This document shows, in pieces, positions 34,501 through 47,700 of a stretch of 64,000 bases of DNA (positions within the stretch are counted from its first letter, which is position 1; every line of letters starts with the position of its first letter). The notes beneath the pieces are model-generated. The model saw only the letters and a list, made by a program, of their open reading frames with translations. It was not told the origin of the DNA and ran no database searches. The stretch is from Histoplasma ohiense (Eukaryota; Ascomycota; Eurotiomycetes; Onygenales; Ajellomycetaceae). Position numbers and translations under genes: made by a program. The stretch is taken from positions 625,001 to 689,000 of the forward strand of contig JAEVHH010000005.1 of the NCBI GenBank assembly GCA_017607445.1, in the 5' to 3' direction.

Positions 34501-35302
34501 GAAAAAAACGACGATGTGGAACGGCCGCAGCTGGCTGGTTGGCGGAAGGCTTGGAATGCACCGCGTCAGTGATGCAGCTACGGAGTTTTCTAGTGAGAAT
34601 CTCTGTCACGCGAGGAGGGGAGGCGTGACGGTCTTGTGGGGTTGGCGTATTGGCGCGTACGGCGTATGTCCAGTGACGAGCGCAGGATACGACGGACAAG
34701 CTCGGAGGCTGAAGGCGGGTTGGGTTCTGAGCATGTGATAGTCCTCCGTTCGACTCCATCCAAAAAAAAAAAAAATTCGCAGCGCAACATCCACCTCGAC
34801 TTCAGGTTTTGATGCTGGTCAGGCTAAGACATCCTGCTTCCCGCTCGCTAACTGGCAATCCTGCTGCTTATTTCCCCCAGACTTTTTGACTCTTCCCCCT
34901 GCACTTTATAAGTCCTGGTCTTCTCCAGCTTTTCCAGAACTTCCGACGCAATCAATATCTTCATCATCATCCCGCTTTATACTACTTACCTCTAAGCTCT
35001 AGCCTTTGGCATTCTCTGACGGAACTCCTGGGTGTGTGCGCGGACGAACCTCCCTCCAGTAATAGCGCCGCGTCTTTAGCCTGGTTGTGCTGGAGTGCGC
35101 AGACGCCCTTGAGCCTCCTCCCCGCTACATCCCCGGACTTTTAATTCTTATGCCCAGATTCCCACGGCCTGGCGGACAACAAATGTTACACCCGTTCGGT
35201 TGATGGGGTTGACACGCTTGACACATATATGCTTTTTTTGCCGCCCGGATTGATAGGAACGAACGTGTTTATGTAAATCGCCGGTTCGATCCGTCATTCA
35301 AA
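31544..35302. other. Large intergenic region, 3.8 kb
   Basis: Both neighbours diverge from this region. It contains copy D of the dispersed repeat (31982-32040). Open frames at 31624-31959, 32723-33049 and 34451-34790 carry no recognisable motif and several overlap on opposite strands. The last 500 nt before the bHLH gene are pyrimidine-rich and probably a promoter and long 5' leader. No RNA gene was recognised. Confidence 0.45.
31982..32040 (-). repeat. Dispersed repeat, copy D (degenerate)
   Basis: The minus strand reads TAGGCCATTGGGGCAAAA, then a degenerate middle, then AATCGAATCCCTCCAACA. This matches both ends of copies A and B, but the GAGCTCGATCACCACC block is eroded. Confidence 0.65.
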
Positions 35303-36924
35303 ATGGAAATGAGTACTCCTGAACCTATCCACCAACATGATCACCACTTGAGACGGGCCTCCCCACCCCCAGGCCCTTTTGGATGTATGTACAAAGAAAT
35401 ATCTTCATTTTTCATTCCTTCCAATCCAGTGTCAAAGGGTGAAAAAATTAAAGACAGAAAAAGAAAACCAACTGAATAATAATAACGTCTACAGATCACT
35501 TATTCAACGTCGACTCACCTTACGATGAGCCGCCTGCTCCTCCACCTGGACCGTCGCTTCTCGATGACACCGAATCTAACATGCTTAACAATTTCTTTAT
35601 GTCAATGGATCATCTGGATAGCAACGATTTCTGGTTTTCCCTGGGGGACCAAGACAAGGCAGGCGGCAACTTTGGGATCGAGTGGCCTGAGGAACTTCCT
35701 CCTACCTTTGAAGGTTCAACCACGTCTTTGGGTCCATTTCCACCCTTCGCGAACGATCTACATCAAGAAGGGATTAACATGGAAAAGACATCGTCATCGC
35801 ACAGTTCAGACGTGTTAGCTGCCGCATCCATGCTCTACCATAAAAATGGTCTTGTTTCGCATGATTATTCGACTAGCCACATCTTAACGGAAAACAACAA
35901 CCATTTTAATGATGTTCACGCAAATGGAAATAATCATAATATCAGTAGTTCGAGGACGAAGAATTCCTTTCTCCCTTCTCGCTTCGTTGAAGCAGTACCA
36001 CCGGGATCTTCGCCCAAGGACTTTGGTCTCCTCGGTAAAGGATTCCATACCACGAAAATGTACTTTGATGTTGAACGACAACTTGGGCCCGAACAGCAAC
36101 AGAGAATTGGTGCTCTCCGATGGGGTTCAGACTTGAGATTTTCAGAACGATACCATGCCGCCATAGACGAACCTAGCGAAGAAGAACGCACCAAAGACCT
36201 GCTACAGAATCTGGACTGTCTGGAATCGCAAAGTAGCACCGGAAACACGCGTGCTTCAAGTCCAGCTCGAAGATCTTTCGATCGTGCTATGCCAGAATGG
36301 GCTTCCCTAGGCACATGGTCAACAACAGCAAATAACGGTGTCCAATCGTCGTCAGCATCGTCAAAATCCATCACGACCGATCCAACACATGCTGAAGATG
36401 GCGCAAGACCCAGGAAGCGCCGAAAAAGCAAGAGCAGATTAAAGGATGAAGATATAGACATCGAACCACCAAATAACAGCAAGAACAATAACGAACCTAA
36501 CGGCCGCCAAACTTCACCAATACCCAGACGTTCCTCTTCCTCTGGCACCGATACAACATCCACAACAGTTACGACAACGACGACAAAGCGGAAGAAACCC
36601 AAAACAGGACTGAGCGGCAAACCCCGCGAAAACCTCACGGAAGAGCAGAAACGAACCAACCACATCCTTTCCGAGCAGAAACGACGAAACCTCATCAAGC
36701 AGGGCTTCGATGACCTGTGTGCTCTCGTTCCAGAACTGCATGGTGGTGGCTTCAGTAAGAGCACGATGCTCATTCAGGCAGCGGAGTGGTTGGAGGATCT
36801 ACTACATGGTAACGAGCTGTTGCGAAATCAATTGGATGAGTTGAAGAGGAGGCACGCTACTGCTTCTACGTCTTCTGTCACTACTACTACAACTACGTCG
36901 ACGACTGATATGACCACTACATAA
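35303..36924 (+). CDS. bHLH transcription factor
   Basis: Two exons, 35303..35384 and 35495..36924, give 503 residues. The basic helix-loop-helix domain is at the C-terminus (about residues 408-475): basic region KRTNHILSEQKRRNLIKQGF, helix 1 DDLCALVPEL, loop HGGGFSKS, helix 2 TMLIQAAEWLEDLL. The H/E/R triad expected for E-box binding is visible in HILSEQKRR. The rest is disordered, asparagine- and serine-rich, with a basic cluster (PRKRRKSKSR) that may be a nuclear signal. Fungal relatives resemble the INO4/glcD-gamma-like HLH group. Target genes cannot be read from sequence. The first exon is supported by its donor GTATGT and continuous frame through YHLFNVDSPYDEPP. Confidence 0.88.
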
Positions 36925-37380
36925 AACTTAAACGTATTTCCTTTTTGTCTTGATTTTCCTTTTCTGTTCTACTTCTCTCTGTTTCCAAGTATCTTATTTA
37001 TCACCATTCTGATACATATGATTTTTCCCATTTTCATTTCCTATATACATCCCTATCATACCATACCTTTTTTTTACCTTTTTTTCAGAGTCAGCAGGCA
37101 TGCATGCTTTTCTCTACTGTATCTAACTATGTACATACCGCATTTGGCATTTTCACACCCCAATATTTGACTTGCTGGGTCTCAAGTATCGAATGGGGAT
37201 AAGGTAGGGATGAAACGACACATCCACAGCTCTATCCAATCAGAGGGGGTAACAAGAGAAGGGGAGATAAACAATAATAGTAAAAAGGTTTCAGAAGCAG
37301 CATAGCATCTCCTTCATTTTCCTGTACGTATATATAAACAGAAACGCGAACAATGACTTATACAAGCAGAGCAAAAATAT

Positions 37381-37382
<2 letters not shown>

Positions 37383-37412
<30 letters not shown>

Positions 37413-37414
37413 AA
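37383..37414. repeat. GAAA microsatellite
   Basis: About eight uninterrupted GAAA units on the plus strand lie downstream of the bHLH gene, probably beyond its 3' end. Confidence 0.9.
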
Positions 37415-38050
37415 CTGATTATTCTTCCCTTACACTCTTTCAGCCTTCCTCGATGGATGATCCTACAAATACTGGTACGGTAAGAGTTAATGTGACCATC
37501 CCGAGCAGCAGGTCTTCGCTGCTTCCGATATATTCCTATTTGACTAGATCCCGCTTGACCACTCTGGTATGTGGACGCAAATAGTTTCATTTTTATATTT
37601 TAACTTTGGTTTTAATATCAGGCCTTTGCTTTCTTAATTCGAGAGGGCAGTTGAGAGTTATTCTTATTTCCATTTTTATCTTTATGTTTTTTCCCTTTTG
37701 GGGTCCATGTGTTGTTAGTTAGTAACCCTATCCAATACCTCTCTCTTTTCCGCCCATCTGACAACTTAAATATAGGTAGATATGTTAATTTTATCATTAA
37801 TAGCTCCACCGTCCTGCCATTGAACCAAGGAAAGAGGCGAGATGAGAAGGGATGCTTATATATTATATATAAGGATTCCAGGGATCACTATAGAAACTGT
37901 CCTTGACATTGCTCTGCGGAAACGTGGCGAAACTTGTGAAGGGGGAAAATGTTGGTGGCCTGATGTCCATCAATTCCAATCCAGGAGCTGTTGTTTCGGG
38001 AGACCCCTTTTCACCTTCTCCAACCCATGGCCAAAAAAGAGAGAAAGAAA

Positions 38051-38080
38051 GAAAAGAAAAGAAAAGAAAAGAAAAGAAAA
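38051..38080. repeat. GAAAA microsatellite
   Basis: Five to six GAAAA units in a purine-rich stretch between the bHLH and CENP-Q-like genes. Confidence 0.85.
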
Positions 38081-39860
38081 AGGAGATAAAAATGAACGAC
38101 TTTCAAAGCGACCTACGTGTAAACACTTTTCTTGTATCTATGCAGTTAGTTCCGGTGGCTGGGTAGGCGGAGCATTGGTGGCATGCGCAAAATTGTTTTC
38201 TTTGATGTTAAAATGTTTAACACCTAATTGCCCTGGTAGGTAAAAATCAAATGGGATTGATGTGACTGCGTGTATGCGGGGAATTTGACAGGGAAACAAA
38301 AGATGTGTATTGCTGTTGCGAGTTCGCACCTGAGTAGCCAGGAAAGGAGAGAGCACGGCAGGTCTAATCGGCCAGCTGCAACATTCTCGCTCTGCGTGAG
38401 TCTGGGAGTTGACTGAAGCTCGCCGGCACATCAGGATGTGGGGCAGCTTCCACTATGACGACAAGCAATGGATGGGTATGGTATCAAAGACCCCGGGTAA
38501 GGCTGATCATGTTCATGTCCAACTGGAGGTTATGCTAAAAACTGCATGTGAATCTGCCTAGCCAAAATGTGAATGAGAGGTATCCATATCGGAAATCAAG
38601 GGATGCTCAATAAGAAATAATAGGCATAGATAGAGGAGACGGACGGAGAAGAAATTCAAAAGCTAGATATGCAATATACCTTGGCAGGATAGGTACGTTA
38701 CGTTGGTATGAGGGGCGGAGAATTGATGTGGAGAGGCGGACCGAACGAGGATCACAGCGGGAAGAATCCACAGGAGTTTTCATTCCTGAGCTGGAGTACG
38801 GGCAAAAGGACCAAACATGGCATTTGTTGTGCGGGTGAAAGAAATGTGGGATTTTCTATGGTGACACTATACATCCAACGCTCCCAAGAGCTCCACAGTA
38901 GCCATGACAGCTCATATCCATTCCGCAAAGTTCCGTTGGTTTTATCTGATTCATGAGATCCATTTCATTAGATGAGCTCCGTCACGGGACTGAGCACTAG
39001 GGTGCGGGGAATTTCTTCGTTTTCGTATCTATTCCGTCTTCAACAATTGGCTATCAATAAGTTGACAGACCGGCCGGGAATTCACATGTGAAAGGGAAAG
39101 ATGCACGAGTTTGGTTCGGCGAGATCTTCCCCTGACGTTGGGCTGAAGTGACTGGCACTTGGGCTACCAGCTTTAAGCCAAGCCGGTTCCATTTAGGAGG
39201 GTATTTATGATCGTAATTCCAATCGGAGAGCTTCCATGGGCTAAGAACAGCTGTGTCAGTCATCCGCCGGTATATAGAGGATGTCAGCATCTGATGCTGC
39301 TGTTGTTGCAAGCTACACGCTGGCAGGTTCCGAGCTTGCGAACTTCCGTTCCAACAGCCTCAAATCTGCAACTGGGATGAAGCCCAAATGTAGGAGTATT
39401 GCGGACGGATTGGTAGTATCAATCCTTCATCGCGCAGCTGGGCTGAACTGTGGTTCATGAAAGCGATGGTGGCGAATACAGTAGTACTGAGCAGATCTGA
39501 AGGGCTGAACCACGACGCACTTTATACAGGTTCACACGGTTCACACGGTTCACATAATCGTGGTCTCTCAGATTGAATTTCACAAGGAGACAGCAATGCT
39601 ATATTATTTCGATCTTCCGGCTTTCTCGAAGATACCCACGTTACTGTCAGGGCTTGAGGTTCAAAATATTCATGTGAAAGAGGTCCCCTTGGATTCGATA
39701 TCACGTGGAGATAAGATCTTGGCGTAGGTTTACCGTGCCAGCGTGGGAACGCGACGATAATCCAAAACAAAGCAGACCATATTGACACCTGCAATTCATG
39801 TTGTGGGCTTGATCTGACATTTGTATCAAAACTCCAAGGCCACTTCATCTCACTGCGGTC

Positions 39861-40986
39861 ATGCCTCCAAAACGAAAACAGCGATCTGACGATGGCCCCG
39901 ACCAGCAAGAAGGAGAACATGATCGCAAGAGATTCGCAATATTGAAACCTCGGACTCGGCATATCGCAGAACGTACAATTAAAACAAAATGGACCACGTT
40001 ACCTGATTCTGTTCAAGGGATGATCAAAGACATTTTCCGATCGATTGAGCGGCCTGTTGTTATGAGACATCGCGACGAAAGGAAGCGTATCGAAGCCCAA
40101 ACGGCGGTTGTGGCAGTCAGAAAAAAGTATGTACGGGACATCTCGTATCAACCATTGAATCCTCAAATTTTTGGTGTTTGTATTGAGGCCAAAAGAAGGT
40201 TCATATCATAACAGGCCCTTGCTAACCATGTATTTTGTGCCGACAACAGTCTAGGGAGACGGTTACCTCGAATGCCATTCCCGCCTGGTACCAAAGACGC
40301 CGATTTCGACTACGAAGCTGCATTGGATGAGAATGTTAGTATTCTCGAATTCGCATTGATTTGAACATAGAGCGAGAACTGAGAACGTTTTGTAGCGTGC
40401 CTTGGAACTTCAATTGGCTGCGGTTGTTAATTCTGCGGATTTGTTAAGAGCAGAGATCACCCGGGAGGAAGCTCAGCTAGCAAAAGACAAAGCGCAACTC
40501 GAGGAGCTGGAAAAGAATGCGAGAGCAGCGCAAACAGAAAGAAAGCGACAGACAAGAAATGTACAATATGTTAATTCTTTCAAAACTTGCCAGAGCTTCC
40601 CCTCCGAAAAGGTACTGATTTGTCAATCTAGGCTCATCCAGTCATCCGGCACCTGGAACGTCTTGGACAGCAAAGCGACGGGAGTACATCCCTCACCTTT
40701 ACTGGACTGAAGGATAACAGGAGTATGCTGTGTGAGGTATGGAAAAATTCCCTCAAATCGATTATTTCAATTTATTATTTCAATTTATTTCATATTTCTT
40801 TTCGGGGATTTTTCCAACTGACTTACAAACCTCAAGCAGATTGATACCGACTCAGAACTCTATCCTTTGATTAAGCAGCTTCGCAGCCATCTCGAATCGA
40901 TGCAAAATAATGTCACCCAGATTGCGGGCCTTAGAGAAGCCATCATTCGTGCCCAATCATGCTTAGATCTTCTTCCTCTAGGGTGA
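39861..40986 (+). CDS. CENP-Q-like inner kinetochore protein
   Basis: Five exons, 39861..40126, 40250..40334, 40396..40560, 40632..40736 and 40840..40986, give 255 residues. It fits the CENP-Q family (fission yeast Fta7, budding yeast Okp1), a subunit of the constitutive centromere-associated network. After a basic, disordered start come KWTTLPDSVQGMIKDIFRSI and LGRRLPRMPFPPGT. A long coiled coil (about residues 118-172, LELQLAAVVNSADLLRAEIT onward) precedes a C-terminal part, HPVIRHLERLG to QSCLDLLPLG. Frame and splice phases are consistent. The third intron contains an internal false donor near 40609, but using it would leave a 20-nt intron. The assignment is from memory of fungal Fta7 sequences. 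Confidence 0.8.
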
Positions 40987-41892
40987 CTTCTTCGGATGTT
41001 CCCGACAAAGATAGAATCTTCCAATGTACGTCCAATGTGGAAGCCATCGACCCGCCAGAGAATGTATAGATGTTGCTGGACTCCTGTTTCGGCTAGGAAA
41101 ATATATAGATATCAAGTGGCTGAGAAGCAGAACCCGTTTTCCCAATAAAATGTGGATATTGAATCAACAGGTTTTATTTCCTTACATACCATCATGTATC
41201 TATCTGAACATCTCCTTAGATTTAGGCGTGTAATCACCGCGTAAGTGGAACAAAGCTCCAGAAGAATGTCATTTGAAACATCTGGGCACGAAAAGCGGCC
41301 TCTAACTTTCCTACAATTTGATTGTACTCCTCCACACGGGGAACGGGATCAAACAAATACAATGGCAATATCTCTGGTCTTTTAGCCACCCTGTTTGTCG
41401 CACCGGCCTGTAGCATTATTGGAATATGTGTTTATTAGATTGGGAGCAACGGCAGGAGATTGTTTGTGGCTATCCTTATCCCTGTATCCGTTGCAGTAAA
41501 CAAAATACTATTTATGCAAGTGGGTTTAGAGTTCGTCCCTCGGTTTACGCTGTACGGTTAACAACGCTCCACCATTCGGCCCATGCGGGGACAAAATCGA
41601 GCGCAGAGTTTAACTGATCCTATTCCACTCTCTTTTTGCTATTGTCACTTTTGAAGACCTATTTACTGCACAGAAGACCCATCAGCCCCGGTGCTACCCG
41701 CTGCAAGGCATCAAGCAAGACGATCCATTCGAGACCCAACTGGCGACCAACGATCTTCGGGCGGAAAGCGACCGCGCATCGGCAAACGCTCATCGCACTG
41801 AAGTGATACCGATTAAATACTACGCAGTGCAATCGGCTCGGTGCGCCCACTGGAACTAACGTGCATGCGGTTTTCAGAGCAGCAAGCCGTTG
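40987..41892. other. Intergenic region upstream of acuK
   Basis: This region probably contains promoter DNA and perhaps a 5' coding exon of acuK. The sequence just before 41893 ends with a splice acceptor (TTTTCAG at 41871-41877) in frame with the acuK start. No separate gene is supported. Confidence 0.45.
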
Positions 41893-44157
41893 ATGACCAA
41901 GGACGGGGAAACCCAGCTCGCGAAAGACGAAGGGGAAAAGTCGAGTAATGGAGGAGTCTTGGAGACAGCCACGCCATCGAATTCAACAGCAGAGCGCGAT
42001 GCGCAAACCGAAGAGATGAGCACAAAGAACAATCAATCTCCCCCTAAGGTTGCAGATGGGACGCCTGCAAATTCCAGCCCAAAGAAGCGTCGCAAAGTTA
42101 ATCACGGTGGGTTAAGCAGTTATCTCTTGCATGCTGAGAATGGCGTGGCTCATATGTATCATTTTTTTTTTTTTTTTCGCTTTCATTTACGCTTGAATCC
42201 TGGCAACTCGGACGGGAAGAATAACTGCTAACCGTTTGTTACATCTGCAGCTTGTGTCTATTGCCGACGATCGGTGAGCACTCCCTCTTTTTTGCTTTTA
42301 CCTAGATGTGCCCGCGGGTAGCTACCAATTTGTTGGCAATCAACGCATAACTGCATAGTCATAGAGTACCAGGGCGTTACGGAATACAAGGGAATTGGCC
42401 TGGCTGACATCAAGGAAAAATCTTCATTCATCGACGTTGGACAGCATATGACCTGCGATTCGGTACGACTTTCCATTGTCCTATGGCTCTCTCTACTCAA
42501 CTTCTTTTTTTGAAAGTCCCTGCTGGAACGTGGCTAATGCCTCTTTTTCCTGGACCCTTAAAAAACAGGACCGACCATGTACTCGCTGTATAAAACGCAA
42601 CATCGGCCATCTCTGCCACGACGAGCCGAGAGAAAACGTAAAGCGGCCGAAGAGCGAACACGAAACTTCTGCCCCGGAGGAAGAGGTTTCATCGAACAAT
42701 GATTTCGCAGGAGCTCAAAATATGCCACGGAAGATTGAACCGCATGAGATAAATCAAGTGCTTCGCAATTCCAGTGTCCCCAACCTTTCGACTTCCATTG
42801 ATCATTCTCAATCTTCTCAACCTCAGGGTATTTCTTCAAACCCGGTCGATGTTAATCCACAGCAGCGTGAGTAATTGATATAGGGCCTTTTATATACACT
42901 TCTTCGTGTCTATTCCTATGCTAGTTAATAACCGTGATCAGTTATGAGTTACAACGATTGGCGATTTGGCACACAGAACCAGTTCCAAGACATGCACACT
43001 TTTCATCCATCATATATGTTCAACCATCCCGAAGTTACAAACGAATATAATTTACTTAACGATTTCCTGAGTACGAGTTTACTTGACGACGCCTCCATGT
43101 ATCCAGGGGAAGAAATGTCCGGCCTCTATTCAGATTCGTCATTACTTAATTCCATGTCAACCAATCTAATACCGCACAATAACCAGTCGTTTCTTCAACA
43201 ACAGCAGCAGCAGCAAGCCATGCTACCTCCATCAATACTGTCTGCTCAATCCCAAACTGCAAACGTGGGGAACTCGATTCAACGTCCAAGCAGCAATGTT
43301 GGAAATGAAAAGGCCAAGGAGACTTATTACATGACAGCAGCAGATCCGTCGGGAACCGATCCACCGGAAGAGAGGATGAACAAACTTTTAAAAGCCAAGT
43401 ATGATGCGGGCTTGCTGAAGCCATTCAACTACGTCGGTGGTTACGCGCGGTTAAATTCATACATGGAGAAACATCTAGAGCCTGCATCACGACAAAAGAT
43501 CCTACGCCAACTCGACAAATTTCGGCCCAAGTTCCGGGAACGGATGCAATCACTTACAGATATGGAGCTTTTGGTGGTTGAGATGTGGTTTGAAAGGAGC
43601 TTGATGGAGTACGATCGTGTCTTCGCGAGCATGGCGATACCAGCGTGTTGTTGGAGGAGAACAGGCCAGATTTTTCGAGGCAATAAGGAGATGGCGCAGC
43701 TTATCGACGTTCCTATTGAGTCTTTGCGAGACGTAAGATTTATATTTTCCCCAACATAACCTTTGTTGAAGCCGTTCCTAGCAGAAATCGTTTACTAACT
43801 AACATAACAACCTGTTCTAAAAAAACAAAAGGGCAAATTGGCAATCCATGAAATAATTGTGGAAGACCAGCTAGTCAGCTACTGGGAGAAATTTGGAGCG
43901 ATTGCATTCGACAGTACTCAAAAGGCAATGCTTACGAGCTGTACGCTGAAAAGCCCCAATTCGAATAGTCGAGCTGAAGGCATCAAATGTTGTTTTTCAT
44001 TTACGATCCGCCGTGATACTCACAACATGTAAGTACATGTACATCTATCACCACCGACACAATTTATATAAGGTATTGTGAATATATATACTGACAGGAT
44101 ACAAGCCCTTCTCTTATCGTTGGGAACTTCCTCCCGATGAAACGAACGGACCGGTGA
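41893..44157 (+). CDS. acuK: Transcription activator of gluconeogenesis AcuK (Zn2Cys6)
   Basis: Seven exons, 41893..42106, 42251..42273, 42445..42462, 42569..42866, 42942..43732, 43832..44028 and 44106..44157, give 530 residues. AcuK/ERT1 is a zinc-cluster factor that activates gluconeogenic genes on non-fermentable carbon. The zinc cluster is spread over four exons: ACVYCRRS (23-nt exon), HMTCDS (18-nt exon) and DRPCTRCIKRNIGHLC. The middle is glutamine- and serine-rich. The C-terminal PAS-like region (LAIHEIIVEDQLVSYWEKFG) ends IPSLIVGNFLPM, which fixes the last acceptor at 44105. The known proteins are longer at the N-terminus. A TTTTCAG acceptor just upstream of the chosen ATG suggests a missing first exon, so the 5' end is uncertain. 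Confidence 0.9.
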
Positions 44158-44788
44158 TCATAGCCGTATTACTTTTTTTCATTCTCCTGCGACCATTCAA
44201 TAAAATACTTGTGTATATTGTATGTACATGTACATATCTTCCTCTGCTATCTTGCTGTATATGCCACCATTCCCCATTCTCTCATCATGAGCTTGTTTCA
44301 ATCATGGGAATGAGTTTTGTTCCCACTTTTGTTCCTTTTCTTTGTATTTCTTTTTGTTTCTTTTGATTTTGATACTTGCCTGGTAACTCGTTGCAACTAG
44401 ACTTGCTTTTTTCTCTTTTGGGTATGTATTGGCATCCTATTGTCGGGAGTCCGTATATATGCTTTCAGTCGATGCCACGATATCAATATTAGACTATCAA
44501 TCTACAACAGTGCTCCATTGTACTGTGACGTTATTTGTTTGTTAAGTATAGCCGGATTGGACATATGTTGTGTGGCTTGACCACGCGTGACTCCTTTTTC
44601 GGTCTAGCTGGACGACCTTTTTCTAACTTCACCTGCTCACCACGGAGGCGTCCTTCATCTCCAGTTCTCAATTGCTCAACATCTGCTCCATCTATTCCTG
44701 AAATACTATATGAGACCTGAATTAATTTCCCAGGGGAAAAAAATAGAGGAGGATAAGAGAGAGAGCTCGGACATCTATTGCCCCTATA
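44158..44788. other. Intergenic region between acuK and Zip4/Spo22
   Basis: About 630 nt of T-rich DNA hold the acuK 3' end and the Zip4/Spo22 promoter. No other feature is seen. Confidence 0.45.
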
Positions 44789-47700
44789 ATGATGCCGCAA
44801 GCAAGCCGGAACACCACAGCGAAGACAAAGTTGATTTTAGGTACGTCTGAAAAGGTTCTCCTTTCCCTTCCTTCTGCCCTGCTACTCGGTGGCTGCTGGA
44901 ATGGCACTTTCTGATTACTCCTTTCTCACGGGGCATGTTAGACTTTGGCACATTTCTCCACAAAATATTCCTCAAATCCGTAGAAGATGATGACGACACC
45001 ATCTTCTGCGATAAACTCACTAGCATCAACAGACACATAAACTACATCTTGGAGGCACCGAGCGATCCTCTACTAGAGGATCAAGCATTGCTTGATTCGA
45101 TAGGGACGAATTTGTGGAATGTGTGTACGCGACTTATCAGGAATGATGGTGGAAAGGGGGAGCGTTTGTTAGTTTTATGTGTTGGTTAGTGTAAATGAGT
45201 TCTGGGTTATCTAATTTTGTGGACATAAATTTCTAGTTTTGCTGATATGTGACCTCTTCGGGTAGCTCGGGCATTTTCATTTTTTATGATTGAGTTTGGG
45301 GCAGGGAATGAGGAAAAAGGAACTGATTCAGGTGAACCTATGCTACCACAATTTCCCTGATCAAAACCATTCGTAATGGGATGGTACTGACTGTAACTAT
45401 TTGAAGAACATACAGATTACTTGAGACTTCTAAAAGTGGCCTTGGCAACAGCACGAGGATGTCTAGGTTCGAAGTGAACAGGATGCGCTACTCTTGAATT
45501 GCAGAGCCTAACAAGGTCTATAGATGTTGACCAACTAGGTCTGTGTTTGAAAATACTTGGGAAAGCTGCAGCTCGGGAAGAAGTCCTGTCAAAGCGAAAT
45601 CAAGGCAGCATTACTCCTGATGGCAGTATATGCAAAAGCTCTACCGAATACTATATTTTGCGTATGGTGCTAGTAAGATGAAGCTTAAATCTGTTGTTAG
45701 TGGTTATATGCTAAGGAACGCCTTACCTAGTCATGGCGTCAAGATCAGATGGAAATTACAGAGCATATGTTCTCTAAGATTGACATGGCGTACTTAAGAC
45801 ATGATCCTACCATGGCCGAGCGGTGTGCAGGAGTCACTTACGATATCGGAAAATCTATGATAATTCGAGGCGAGCACTCGTCAGCTGCGTGCTGGTTACA
45901 ACGGTCCTATGAAGCATTACCCCAACCAGAGATTGGGCGGGTTGGTGAGAACAGAAGAGAACTCCGGTTCGCTGTGCTTCTTGCGAGAGGTAAGTACTGG
46001 TTGTCCTCGTTCTGATTATTGGGTTATTGAACTTTGTCGTTTTTCACTAGTCCGTGCAAACATGTTTTTACAACACGAGGATGGAGAAACTGTTGTTTCA
46101 AGTTTACTTGACATACTTGAACAAGTAAGTGATGTCTTCATCTCCTTTTACCACAATATGTTGGTTTGCTACTAATCTTGCGCCAGGAATACGGAAATCG
46201 ACTTCCGGTTATCCTTTTGAACCTAGACGTTATCAGCAAATCGCCCTCCCCTGACAGCCAACGTTATTACGCAAGTACGTACTGCTATCTCGAATGAGGA
46301 TTTTTCAACGACTTATACTTTGTATCTATGCAGAGCTTTGTCATCTGGTTCGGACAGTTCCTGTCACTGAATCGAGTTATGAAATGTTCGTTATATATCC
46401 TCAGCTATGCGTATCAAAATTACCTAACACTGGATAAGGATAACTCGATACGTACATCGACTCAACAAATGGAGGTGAGCTCTAGACTTGCCTCAGTTGC
46501 AGTGCTACGATTTCGTGCTAATCAATCGTGAAGTTCGGAGCTTGCACTAGATATCCTCAAACAGCTGCTGGTACAGAGATTGGTTCTGCATAATGACATT
46601 TTCATCCTGGAGAAGTGTTTTGTAACATTTGTTTGGATGCAAACTGCGTTATCTGAGCTTACTGCTGGCCTAAATTCGCTTTCAGGTTTGATAGAAAAGC
46701 TCGAGGAATCGTTGCGGAAACCCTTTAGCGAAGAAGCCGCCCAAGCATCTTTAATTGTCAGTGTTTTCTTACAAATCGTATATGAACTTTTTACTAACCA
46801 AAGAATAAATAGCTCTTGTGGAAGAAGACCAATATTGCTTATGAACGCAAAGAATATGATGTTGCAGAGAAGTGGTGCTTGCTTGCTCGGCATATGATGT
46901 TTGTAAATGCAGGAAATACGAACAGAACTAAATTGTGCAGGTACGTAAAGGCTCCCAGACGCACCAGCTCGGGGACTGGGACTCAGCCTAGATAGGAAAA
47001 TGATTCTCTGCGCGTTGGGGAAAATGGATGCGTCAAAAGCACGACAGTTGTTCGACGACATGCCAGAGGCCTCAAGGTCTGAGAGTTTGACACAGTATCT
47101 GCTGTACAAAGTTGCATTGTTGGACAAGGATACTCAATTGGGTAGGCCAATATCTACCGTTTGCTTCCGCCAACATAATCTGACCTGTAGTGGACAGCAA
47201 TGGAGTGTCTTGAGACTATTTCCAAACAGGGCACAGGATCCGAAAAATATATTCTGGCATGCCTTGCGGAGACACGACATATTGAGGATAAATATCAAGA
47301 AGTTATCGCTCTACGGATTCTGCTGGATATCCTTGATAAGAAATCGTTGGATGGAATCCATTTGCCAGCACTTCTCCGGTGATTATGTCCAACGTTTACC
47401 TGTATTTCGATCAATACTATTACCAAGGACCCGGCTGATGCAACTCTAGACATACTATCCGCCTTCTCGTCTCAGAAGTGAGCAGTTCAGATCAGTCGAT
47501 ACAACTAGAGGTCATAGAGAATACTTGCAACGTATTCGAGATCGGTGTGTTTCGCTTCCTTGATGTTTTAAGATGGAGTTGCTCCTAACTCCGTCACCGT
47601 TAAGCATCTGCAAAAGCGATCGAATATCGTGATCAGGAGAACGCGAGTCCCTTTTCAATCTCTGAGATGGAATGGTTTTCTCGAAATAGCTATAACCTCG

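Larger units (their letters stand above)
36925..39860. other. Intergenic region with simple repeats
   Basis: This 2.9-kb gap holds a (GAAA)n tract at about 37383-37414 and a (GAAAA)n tract at about 38051-38080. A short tandem repeat of TTCACACGG at about 39531-39554 lies upstream of the CENP-Q-like gene. Open frames in the gap are low-complexity or lack motifs. Confidence 0.45.

Noticed and set aside
35934..36773. 279-codon minus-strand frame
   Set aside because: It is antisense to the bHLH coding exon, whose domain is unambiguous.
39531..39556. TTCACACGG tandem repeat upstream of the CENP-Q-like gene as a regulatory element
   Set aside because: Fewer than three units; no supporting evidence of function.
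47378..47450. Spo22/Zip4 stop codon at CTCCGGTGA as a sign of decay
   Set aside because: A 72-nt intron with GTGATT donor and CTCTAG acceptor restores the frame into a good family match (LLR|HTIRLLVSEV).
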